Below, in pieces: positions 1 through 6,699 of a stretch of 64,000 nt of DNA. Location: contig NZ_JAKRNM010000001.1 in assembly GCF_022346995.1 (NCBI RefSeq), positions 1,860,001 through 1,924,000 of the forward strand. The letters are read 5' to 3'. How positions within the stretch are numbered: the first letter of the stretch is position 1; each line of letters begins with the position of its first letter. Position numbers and translations under genes: made by a program. Source of the DNA: Paenibacillus sp. ACRRY (GTDB lineage Bacteria; Bacillota; Bacilli; Paenibacillales; Paenibacillaceae). The notes beneath the pieces were generated by a model. It was not told where the DNA came from, did not search any database, and was given only the letters and a program-made list of their open reading frames with translations.

Positions 1-452
1 ATATAACCAGGCATGATTCCAATTTTACATTCACCCGGTGTAATAACACCAGGACAGTTCGGTCCGATCAATACAGTCTTTTTGCCTTCCATGAAGCGGT
101 CTACCTTCACCATGTCAAGGACAGGGATGCCTTCTGTAATACAAATTACAAGATCAAGCTCTGCGTCTACAGCTTCCATAATGGAATCTGCAGCAAACGC
201 TGGTGGTACGTAGATAACGCTCGCTGTGGCACCTGTAGCTTCCTTCGCTTCTTGTACCGTATTGAATACCGGAAGACTAACGACTTTGCCATCTTCCAGC
301 GTGATATCAACATTGGTCCCGCCTTTGCCTGGCGTAACACCGCCTACCATCTGGGTTCCGTAATCCAATGCGCCCTTCGTGTGGAACATTCCCGTTGAAC
401 CCGTAATGCCTTGCGTAATGACTTTTGTATTTTTATCGATCAAAATACTCAC
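1..452 (-). CDS. sucD: Succinyl-CoA ligase (ADP-forming) alpha subunit, partial
   Basis: Alpha subunit of the TCA-cycle enzyme that interconverts succinyl-CoA and succinate with phosphorylation of ADP; it works with SucC in the cytosol. Only the first 150 codons are in the window; the rest lies beyond base 1. The visible part is the CoA-binding Rossmann domain: a GITGSTG loop near residue 15 and the NCPG signature near residue 132. The catalytic phosphohistidine domain is outside. The start is GTG at 452, giving [10 protein letters not shown], the normal N-terminus of the family. It follows sucC in the same direction after an unusually long structured spacer of 182 bases. Confidence 0.95.
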   Translation of the reverse strand, partial: MSILIDKNTKVITQGITGSTGMFHTKGALDYGTQMVGGVTPGKGGTNVDITLEDGKVVSLPVFNTVQEAKEATGATASVIYVPPAFAADSIMEAVDAELDLVICITEGIPVLDMVKVDRFMEGKKTVLIGPNCPGVITPGECKIGIMPGY

Positions 453-512
453 GTTGCTTCACATCCTTACGGTTATTTTTCAAGTTCCGGACAGCTCCGG
501 CACTAAGAAGCA

Positions 513-619
513 ATTTATATCATTCGATTCCATTGCTAGCGGGAACATGAATTAGACGGATTGAAGCATTCCGATCCAATTCATGAAGATTGCGAACCGC
601 TCTTTGGATTGATATAAAT
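513..619. repeat. Nested inverted repeat in the sucC-sucD spacer
   Basis: Two perfect arms, ATTTATATCA at 513-522 and TGATATAAAT at 610-619, enclose a second perfect pair, CATGAATT at 546-553 and AATTCATG at 578-585. In the sucC-sucD transcript this would fold into a long imperfect stem-loop. It has no T-run on the minus strand, so it looks more like an mRNA processing or stability structure than a terminator. Function is inferred only from structure. Confidence 0.55.
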
Positions 620-634
620 GGCCCAGGAATGAAC

Positions 635-1795
635 TTATTTTACGAGGGCAACAATTTTTTGTGCACCGTCGGCCATGGAATCAGCAGGTACGATATTCAG
701 GCCGGATTCACCCAAAATCTGTTTGCCAAGCTCCACATTCGTTCCTTCAAGACGAACAACCAGCGGTTTCGTGAGGCCAAGCTGTTTCGCCGCTTCAACG
801 ACACCGTTTGCAATAACATCACAGCGCATGATTCCGCCGAAAATGTTAACGAAGATGCCCGCCACTTTGGCGTCAGACAGAATGATTTTGAAAGCTTCTG
901 TCACTTTCTCCGTTGTTGCACCGCCCCCAACATCAAGGAAGTTGGCCGGGTCTCCGCCGTAGTATTTGATGATATCCATCGTAGCCATCGCAAGTCCCGC
1001 ACCGTTAACCATACAGCCGATGTTCCCATCAAGTGCTATGTAGCTGAGGTCGTATTTGGAAGCCTCGATTTCTTTTTCGTCTTCTTCATCCAAGTCGCGC
1101 AGTTCCAAAATATCCTTATGACGGAACAAGGCATTGGAATCAAAATTCAGTTTCGCGTCCAACGCGATAACGTTTCCATCTCCAGTAACAACAAGAGGGT
1201 TAATTTCAGCAATGGAGCAATCTTTTTCCACAAATGCTGTGTACAATGCAAGCATGAATTTGACTGCTTTGTTCACCAACTCATTCGGAATATTAATGCT
1301 GTAAGCCAATTTACGTGCTTGGAACACTTGTAATCCAATAGCAGGGTCAATAACTTCTTTGAAAATTTTCTCAGGAGTAGCTTCAGCCACTTCTTCGATC
1401 TCCGTACCGCCTTCTTCGGAAGCCATCATCACGACTCGGCCCGTTGCACGGTCAACAACAACACCCACGTAGTACTCTTTGCGGATATCGCAGCCCTCTT
1501 CGATCAGAAGACGTTTTACTTCCTTGCCTTCCGGTCCGGTCTGGTGTGTCACCAGTACTTTTCCCAAAATTTCGGAAGCATAAGCTCGAACTTCATCTGC
1601 GCTCTTCGCTACCTTTACGCCGCCGGCTTTTCCCCGGCCACCTGCGTGAATTTGCGCTTTGACTACAGTCACCGGACTGCCCAGTGCCTCTGCGGCCGCA
1701 ACCGCTTCATCGACTGTATAAGCAACCTTCCCATTAGGAACGGCAACTCCATACTGTTTCAGTACTTCTTTTCCTTGATATTCATGGATATTCAT
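635..1795 (-). CDS. sucC: Succinyl-CoA ligase (ADP-forming) beta subunit
   Basis: Beta subunit of succinyl-CoA synthetase; it binds nucleotide and Mg and partners SucD in the TCA cycle. The protein has 386 residues, the usual family length. The N-terminal ATP-grasp domain starts [10 protein letters not shown] and includes the glycine-rich [11 protein letters not shown] loop near residue 52; the C-terminal ligase domain carries [11 protein letters not shown] and [10 protein letters not shown], the latter contacting the phosphohistidine helix in known structures. An AGGAGG ribosome site lies just upstream of the ATG at 1795. It is the first gene of a sucCD operon. In B. subtilis sucC directly follows ylqH; here an insertion of ohrR, ohr, a ComM-like gene and a nitroreductase separates them. 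Confidence 0.97.
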   Translation of the reverse strand: MNIHEYQGKEVLKQYGVAVPNGKVAYTVDEAVAAAEALGSPVTVVKAQIHAGGRGKAGGVKVAKSADEVRAYASEILGKVLVTHQTGPEGKEVKRLLIEEGCDIRKEYYVGVVVDRATGRVVMMASEEGGTEIEEVAEATPEKIFKEVIDPAIGLQVFQARKLAYSINIPNELVNKAVKFMLALYTAFVEKDCSIAEINPLVVTGDGNVIALDAKLNFDSNALFRHKDILELRDLDEEDEKEIEASKYDLSYIALDGNIGCMVNGAGLAMATMDIIKYYGGDPANFLDVGGGATTEKVTEAFKIILSDAKVAGIFVNIFGGIMRCDVIANGVVEAAKQLGLTKPLVVRLEGTNVELGKQILGESGLNIVPADSMADGAQKIVALVK

Positions 1796-1837
1796 TCTCG
1801 AATCCTCCTATCAACATGACTGCAACAAGGCGGGTTG

Positions 1838-1866
1838 GTTGACTACCAAAAGACAAATGTTGACTA
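1838..1866. promoter_or_regulatory. Paired GTTGACTA direct repeat upstream of sucC
   Basis: GTTGACTA occurs at 1838-1845 and again at 1859-1866, 21 bases apart, which is two helical turns. The pair lies 43-71 bases upstream of the sucC start, where a regulator or promoter would be expected. No family is recognised for the motif. Confidence 0.3.
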
Positions 1867-1994
1867 TTTTCACTTAAACCCAATTCATTGTAACACGTTT
1901 TTAAAACGCTTTCCTTAAAAAAGTAATGGTTAATAGACAGCTTTTTGATATGGATATCATCCCATATTGTGAATGCTTGGATATAACTGGAAAA

Positions 1995-2020
1995 AACCTC
2001 GGACTAATATGTCTGAGGTT
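1995..2020 (-). terminator. Rho-independent terminator of ohrR
   Basis: On the minus strand AACCTC and GAGGTT arms, extended by GAC/GTC pairing, are followed by a run of T. It lies 22 bases beyond the ohrR stop. Confidence 0.8.
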
Positions 2021-2042
2021 TCTCCCTTTCCTTGTTTCAAGG

Positions 2043-2498
2043 TTATTTTCTAGCTTCTTTCGTATTCGTTTCATGTACCTTCTGAAGAAGCCCTTTAAAC
2101 TGACCCAGCAACGATTCAAATTCCGTACTGCTCAGGCAAGCATCCCCCTGAATGGAATCCGGAATGGACAGAGCCTTGTTGCGAAGCTCCTTACCCGAAT
2201 CAGTTAACGTGATAAGCACTTTGCGCTCATCCTGTGCTGAACGTTCACGATGAATGAGTCCGGCAGATTGCAGGCGTTTTAATAACGGTGTCAACGTCCC
2301 CGAATCCAAGTACAACGCCTCTCCGATTTCTTTAACCGTGCATTCCTCTCGCTCCCACAAAACCATCAAGACCAAATACTGCGAGTAGGTGACACCCAGT
2401 ACCTCGAGATATGGCTGGTACATCTTCGTGATTTCACGAGAACAAGCATATATGGCAAAGCATAATTGGTTATCCAACTTCAAAGCATCCGTTTGCAT
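2043..2498 (-). CDS. ohrR: MarR-family organic peroxide sensor OhrR
   Basis: Repressor that senses organic hydroperoxides by oxidation of an N-terminal cysteine and then releases the ohr promoter. The 151-residue protein has the OhrR hallmark [16 protein letters not shown] with the sensing cysteine at residue 13, a winged helix ([14 protein letters not shown], residues 63-76) and the wing [10 protein letters not shown]. It is divergent from ohr, the standard arrangement. Additional cysteines are at 19, 53 and 121. Cys121 lies in the C-terminal region where two-cysteine OhrR proteins carry their resolving cysteine, whereas the B. subtilis one-cysteine type has none there. Start ATG at 2498, preceded by AGGTGG. 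Confidence 0.93.
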   Translation of the reverse strand: MQTDALKLDNQLCFAIYACSREITKMYQPYLEVLGVTYSQYLVLMVLWEREECTVKEIGEALYLDSGTLTPLLKRLQSAGLIHRERSAQDERKVLITLTDSGKELRNKALSIPDSIQGDACLSSTEFESLLGQFKGLLQKVHETNTKEARK

Positions 2499-2668
2499 AA
2501 TATTAATCCCACCTGCCTATTGTACATTGAATTTCTTATAGAAAGTTCTGTGTTAAGCCTGTCTTTTGCATGCTTATCTGCAGATACTAGAAACTCTCTA
2601 TATATATTATCACAAATTAGAAAAAAAACAGAATAATTGAGCACAAGGGATTTTACTTTTCTATTTTA

Positions 2669-2691
2669 TTGTGTTAAATTAAATTGCACAA
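2669..2691. promoter_or_regulatory. Probable OhrR operator
   Basis: A 23-bp imperfect palindrome with TTGTG at 2669-2673 and CACAA at 2687-2691 around an AT-rich core. It lies between ohrR and ohr and directly abuts the predicted ohr -10 box, as expected for repression by OhrR. Confidence 0.6.
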
Positions 2692-2693
2692 AA

Positions 2694-2699
2694 TATAAT
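2694..2699 (+). promoter_or_regulatory. Predicted -10 box of the ohr promoter
   Basis: A perfect TATAAT at 2694-2699 lies 25 bases before the ohr start. The -35 region would fall inside the OhrR palindrome (TTGTGT at 2669, spacing 19), so repressor and polymerase would compete. The start site would be near 2706, giving a very short leader. Confidence 0.5.
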
Positions 2700-2724
2700 T
2701 GCAAGCATAAAGGAGCGGATTGAC

Positions 2725-3153
2725 ATGATGACTATTCAACAAAAAATGTATGAAACTACTGTAAAAGCAGTTGGCGGACGTAACGGTTATGTAGAATCCT
2801 CCAGTCCGGAACTTCGTTTAGATGTACGCACACCTAAGGAAATGGGCGGTGCAGGCGGAGAAGGTACCAACCCAGAGCAATTATTTGCAGCAGGTTATGC
2901 AGCTTGTTTTGATAGTGCACTAAACATGGTAGCTCGCATGCAAAAAATTAAGTTAGAAGGTACTGAAGTCACAGCTACAGTTCATTTCGGAAAAATGGAA
3001 GACGGTGGCTTCGGCATTGCGGCAACACTTGACGTTCTTGCAAAAGGCGTAGACAAGGCTACTGCGGAGAAGCTGGTAGAAGCAGCACATCAAGCCTGCC
3101 CATACTCCCGTGCAACACGCGGCAACATTGATGTCGAACTAAACGTACTATAG
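2725..3153 (+). CDS. ohr: Organic hydroperoxide resistance protein Ohr
   Basis: Cytosolic thiol peroxidase of the Ohr/OsmC fold that reduces organic hydroperoxides, in known members with dihydrolipoamide as reductant. The 142-residue protein carries both catalytic cysteines: Cys61 in the YAACFDSAL helix and Cys125 in ACPYSRATRG. AAGGAG lies upstream of two adjacent ATG codons; the first (2725) is taken, the second would remove one residue. It is divergent from ohrR and presumably repressed by it until organic peroxide appears. No clear terminator follows. Confidence 0.97.
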   Translation: MMTIQQKMYETTVKAVGGRNGYVESSSPELRLDVRTPKEMGGAGGEGTNPEQLFAAGYAACFDSALNMVARMQKIKLEGTEVTATVHFGKMEDGGFGIAATLDVLAKGVDKATAEKLVEAAHQACPYSRATRGNIDVELNVL

Positions 3154-3310
3154 ATCATTTTTGTAACACCTCCATTTTATGGACATTGATATGGTTGGTA
3201 ATATTAACGATACATCCTATTCAGCCAATGATTTACTGATGTTATCCGGGTAGAGCGGAATAATAAAACTCAGATGTCAGGGTTAGAATCACAGCGATGA
3301 TGAAGACAGG

Positions 3311-3339
3311 TTGACGCCCTGATTTCTTTTATATACAAT
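3311..3339 (+). promoter_or_regulatory. Sigma-A promoter of the comM-like gene
   Basis: TTGACG at 3311-3316 and TACAAT at 3334-3339 with a 17-base spacer. The start would be near 3346, leaving a leader of about 80 bases before the gene at 3428. The gene therefore has its own promoter independent of ohr. Confidence 0.65.
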
Positions 3340-3427
3340 GCTTATTAGAAGCTGAGGAAGCACCTTAATTCGCACACTGGCCCGCATTATGCGCAGCCAA
3401 GGACGAAGTGAGGTGTTTCTTTGTATT

Positions 3428-5032
3428 ATGTATGGGAAATTATATAGTGCATGTTTATATGGAATTGACGGGGTATTAATCGAAGTGGAAACAGATTTGT
3501 CCAACGGACTGCCCCAGACTTCCATTATCGGCTTGCCAGATTCGGCGATTCGTGAAGCGGTAGAGCGTGTTCGTGCTGCTGTTAAAAATTGCGGTTATCA
3601 ATATCCATTACAACGGATTACGATTAATCTTGCCCCTGCTGACCTGCGTAAAGAAGGCTCTTCATTCGATCTTGCCATTGCCGTAGCCTTGCTAATGACA
3701 AGTGGGCAGCTCGTGCTGCCGCCCCAGGAAAGAACTCTTTTACTCGGCGAACTCGCATTGGATGGCTCGGTTCGATCCGTACCGGGTGTACTTGCCATGG
3801 TGGATCTGGCCAAGCGTCAAGGCTTCACTTCTGTTCTCCTCCCTGTTGATAATCTGGCAGAAGCTTCGTTAATTAGCGGTATCAACGTCTATGGAATAGG
3901 TAATCTAAGAGACATCGCGCCAGATAAGCCTGATTCCGAGACGAAAGATGGGGTTTTGTCCAAAGCGGGAACGGTCGTTTTGAATAACTTTGCTCACCTT
4001 ATTAACCCTGCTCCATACGAACAGAGTCTCTCCGTCCCCCATGCCAAGACTCAGGTTCCCGCTTCGTTAAGCGATGACTACAGTGACGTTCTCGGCCAAC
4101 ATCATGTGAAGCGTGCGCTGATGATTGCCGCAGCCGGTATGCACAATATATTGCTAGTTGGACCACCAGGGACTGGAAAAACAATGCTAATCAAGCGTCT
4201 GCCTACTATTCTCCCGCCGTTATCCGAGGAAGAATCACTGGAAGTTACCAAAGTACTAAGTGCTGCTGGGAAACTGAAAGAAACGTCAAACGGCTTGGTC
4301 ACGGAACGCCCCTTTCGGTCACCACATCATACAATATCCACCTCCGGCCTCATCGGTGGCAGCGGTATTCCGAAGCCGGGAGAAGTCAGCCTTGCACACC
4401 GCGGTATTCTGTTCCTTGATGAGCTTCCAGAGTTCCATCGTCAAGTTCTCGAAGTTTTACGACAACCGCTGGAGGATCATACGGTCACCATAAGCCGAGC
4501 AAGAGCTGCTTTTACGTTTCCTGCACAGTTTATGCTTGCATGCTCCATGAATCCCTGCCCGTGCGGGTATTTGTCTGCTCAATCCGAGGATCAACGCTGT
4601 ATATGCAGCCCTTCCCGCGTTGCAGCTTATCGGGCCAAAATCTCGGGACCTTTGCTGGATCGAATAGATCTGCAAGTCGAGGTTCCTCCACCCGGCGAAT
4701 GGCGGAAAGCAGCACCTTCCCCCACTTCTGCCGAGATGCAAGCCAAAGTTGTCCACGCTCATCATATCCAGGCTAAGCGTTATGCCCACAGCTCTGTGCG
4801 TTGGAATAGTCAGTTATCCGGAAGACTGCTCCGCCGAACTGCACGTCTTCCTGCCGAGGCCGACCATCTGCTCCAGCACACACTGCAGGCCCTTAACTTA
4901 AGCATGCGTGCTCATGATCGCATTATCAAGATGGCACAGACGATTGCCGATCTGGATCATGACGGCGAAATTTTAACTGCTCATGTGGCTGAGGCGATTC
5001 AGTATCGGCAGTTGGATCTAAATTTGTTTTAG
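3428..5032 (+). CDS. comM: YifB/ComM-family Mg-chelatase-like AAA+ ATPase
   Basis: AAA+ ATPase of the YifB/ComM family. ComM of Gram-negative naturally competent bacteria is a hexameric helicase that extends branch migration during transformation; the role in Firmicutes is not established. The 534-residue protein has an N-terminal ChlI (Lon-S5-like) domain (residues 20-140), Walker A GPPGTGKTM near 244, a Walker B FLDELPEF near 330, a cysteine-rich segment (CSMNPCPCGY, CIC) and the C-terminal Mg-chelatase domain. The ATG at 3428 giving MYGKLYSACLYGIDG is preferred: it matches the family N-terminus and has GAGGTG upstream, though an in-frame GTG lies 21 bases earlier. Confidence 0.9.
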   Translation: MYGKLYSACLYGIDGVLIEVETDLSNGLPQTSIIGLPDSAIREAVERVRAAVKNCGYQYPLQRITINLAPADLRKEGSSFDLAIAVALLMTSGQLVLPPQERTLLLGELALDGSVRSVPGVLAMVDLAKRQGFTSVLLPVDNLAEASLISGINVYGIGNLRDIAPDKPDSETKDGVLSKAGTVVLNNFAHLINPAPYEQSLSVPHAKTQVPASLSDDYSDVLGQHHVKRALMIAAAGMHNILLVGPPGTGKTMLIKRLPTILPPLSEEESLEVTKVLSAAGKLKETSNGLVTERPFRSPHHTISTSGLIGGSGIPKPGEVSLAHRGILFLDELPEFHRQVLEVLRQPLEDHTVTISRARAAFTFPAQFMLACSMNPCPCGYLSAQSEDQRCICSPSRVAAYRAKISGPLLDRIDLQVEVPPPGEWRKAAPSPTSAEMQAKVVHAHHIQAKRYAHSSVRWNSQLSGRLLRRTARLPAEADHLLQHTLQALNLSMRAHDRIIKMAQTIADLDHDGEILTAHVAEAIQYRQLDLNLF

Positions 5033-5087
5033 ACCCTCAGCTGCTCTAGCTCATACTATATAAAATCACTTTAATAACGCCACAAAA

Positions 5088-5141
5088 AAACCGTTCAGGT
5101 TATCTCCTTCATTCCATTGAAAAGGAGACCTTGAACGGTTT
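5088..5141. terminator. Bidirectional terminator between comM and the nitroreductase gene
   Basis: Perfect 10-base arms AAACCGTTCA (5088-5097) and TGAACGGTTT (5132-5141), with inner CTCCTT/AAGGAG pairing. An A-run precedes it, so it gives a T-run on the minus strand. It serves two convergent genes. Confidence 0.8.
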
Positions 5142-5174
5142 AATGGTTAAGAAACGGACAGACATGCTGCTTAC

Positions 5175-5732
5175 TTAATCAAAAAGGGTGAGTTTGTCTT
5201 TGGCAGGTGTGCGCTCTTTCGCAGAAGGAATGACATCCGGATAACCCATATAGACCATGCCAACAATTTTTTCACCAGCCTGAATTCCCAGTGGTTTGCG
5301 GAATTTCGGTGCATACAGGAACGGCTTGGTTACCCAGAAGGTCCCAATATCTTCACTCCATGCGGCCAGCATAAAGTTTTGCACCAGTGCACTTACTGCA
5401 GCAAAGTCCTCATCCCATATATTTTGTCTTGGATCCTCTTCCAGAACCACAAGCATGATCGACGGTACCTGCATAATGTTGGCTGAGAATTTGTTATCTT
5501 CGCCCATTTCTGCTTCAATCGCATCTGCGAGCTTCTTCCGTCCATCTCCGGTAAATAACAAAAATCTCCACGGCTCACGCAATTTATGGTTTGGTGCCCA
5601 GACTGCGGTATCCAACAACTCGATAATCTGTTCTGTAGGCACAGCATCTTTCTTAAACTTTTTGACGGTACGCCGGTTTTGGATAGCACTTCTTACTTCA
5701 TTGACTGTATCAATATTTGTAGATTTGGTCAC
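5175..5732 (-). CDS. Nitroreductase-family FMN oxidoreductase
   Basis: Small flavoprotein of the nitroreductase fold, expected to bind FMN as a dimer and use NAD(P)H to reduce nitroaromatics or quinones; the natural substrate cannot be told. The 185-residue protein has the N-terminal FMN-phosphate motif IQNRRTVKKF (residues 17-26), the AVWAPNHKLREPWRF segment (43-57) and the C-terminal region KIVGMVYMGYP. It resembles B. subtilis YdgI/YfkO-type proteins in size. The start is GTG at 5732 with GGGAGG upstream. It stands alone, convergent with the comM-like gene. Confidence 0.85.
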   Translation of the reverse strand: MTKSTNIDTVNEVRSAIQNRRTVKKFKKDAVPTEQIIELLDTAVWAPNHKLREPWRFLLFTGDGRKKLADAIEAEMGEDNKFSANIMQVPSIMLVVLEEDPRQNIWDEDFAAVSALVQNFMLAAWSEDIGTFWVTKPFLYAPKFRKPLGIQAGEKIVGMVYMGYPDVIPSAKERTPAKDKLTLFD

Positions 5733-5912
5733 TGCACTTACCTCCCTATGGAAAATTCTCCATCACAGCAAATCGAATTGAGCTGCTAACGGACTTTTAT
5801 AATAAATAAAATGCAATAAGCTTGGTTACATCCTTGATTATACAACGAACCGTTCTTCAGATTCAAAGGATGCCCACGGAATCAGTATTGACTTATTTTC
5901 CACACAAAAAAA

Positions 5913-5965
5913 GGTGTCTCTAAAATTTGAATTCAGAAGGGAATCCATTCATTTTAGAAAGCACC
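5913..5965 (-). terminator. Terminator of the rnhB-ylqG-ylqH-yraN operon
   Basis: On the minus strand GGTGCTTTCTAAAAT pairs with ATTTTAGAGACACC (near-perfect 15-base stem) and is followed by TTTTTTT. It lies 28 bases past the yraN stop. Confidence 0.85.
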
Positions 5966-5992
5966 ATGTTTAATGTGGTTTAGTTTATTATT

Positions 5993-6397
5993 TCAGAACG
6001 CATTTTCAATGTGCTCAATAGTTACAATCTGACCTGCCGCATCTAAAATTACAGCAGCCACATCAAAACGAATTTGCAATTCTTTCTCTCTAAATTTTTG
6101 AAGATATACGGCTGCCGTGGAACGAACCTGCTGCATCTTACGGATATCTACCGATTCCTGCGGTGTACCATAGTTTCCGGCTCCACTGCGGCTTCGTACC
6201 TCAACAAAGACAAGCAGATCACCATGCGAAGCGATAATATCAATCTCTCCACGGCGGCAACGCCAGTTTTGTTCAATAATTTGGTAACCTTGCTCACGCA
6301 GCCACCTGCAAGCCGCTTCTTCGCCTAACCTGCCTTTTTGCTGGCGCGTAAGTTTGGGAGTTGAATTATGTCCAGGTCCAAGTAGATGGCTCACCAT
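5993..6397 (-). CDS. yraN: YraN/UPF0102 family putative endonuclease
   Basis: Member of the UPF0102 (YraN) family, which has a restriction-endonuclease-like fold related to Holliday junction resolvases; the cellular role is unproven. The 134-residue protein shows the family core: GRLGEEAACRWL (residues 23-34), the active-site-like CRRGEIDIIA (48-57) and FVEVRSR (64-70), giving the E-xn-D-xn-ExK-like constellation. The ATG at 6397 overlaps the end of the upstream gene by 7 bases, so the two are translationally coupled. It is the last gene of the rnhB operon. Confidence 0.9.
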   Translation of the reverse strand: MVSHLLGPGHNSTPKLTRQQKGRLGEEAACRWLREQGYQIIEQNWRCRRGEIDIIASHGDLLVFVEVRSRSGAGNYGTPQESVDIRKMQQVRSTAAVYLQKFREKELQIRFDVAAVILDAAGQIVTIEHIENAF

Positions 6398-6699
6398 GTA
6401 TCCTCTCCCTCACGTCCGGAAGCCAGCCGGTCTGCCTGATAAATATAGGTTAACACCTCAGCGACCAGCTGATACAGTTCGGCCGGAATTTGCTCGTCCA
6501 AGTCAAGCTTGGACAAGACTTCCACCAATGCAGCATCCTCCTGAACAGGAACCCCGTTTTCCTTTGCTTTATCCAGAATTGCCTCTGCGACTTTACCGCG
6601 GCCTTTGGCCACAACGACCGGTGCTTCACTTTCGCCGGGTACATATTTTAAGGCAACAGCCTTTTTGGAAAGAAGATCTGGCTGCGACTCATCTTTCAT
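6391..6699 (-). CDS. ylqH: FlhB C-terminal-domain homolog YlqH (EscU/YscU/HrcU-like)
   Basis: Small protein (102 residues) that corresponds to the cytoplasmic C-terminal domain of the type III export switch protein FlhB/YscU, without its membrane part. The segment KKAVALKYVPGESEAPVVVAKG (residues 12-33) matches the FlhB region just after the autocleavage site, and GVPVQEDAALVEVLSKLDLDEQIP matches the conserved LA..L....IP motif. The NPTH autocleavage motif itself is absent. Its ATG overlaps the stop of ylqG (ATGA). The function is unknown; pairing with a FliK-like gene suggests the two proteins interact. Confidence 0.85.
   Translation of the reverse strand: MKDESQPDLLSKKAVALKYVPGESEAPVVVAKGRGKVAEAILDKAKENGVPVQEDAALVEVLSKLDLDEQIPAELYQLVAEVLTYIYQADRLASGREGEDTW

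Noticed and set aside
590..1333. Plus-strand open frame of 247 codons opposite sucC
   Set aside because: Antisense to a full-length sucC; no ribosome site or domain.
5175..5732. Oxygen-insensitive nitroreductase with a named drug or substrate
   Set aside because: The fold is clear but nothing in the sequence points to one substrate.
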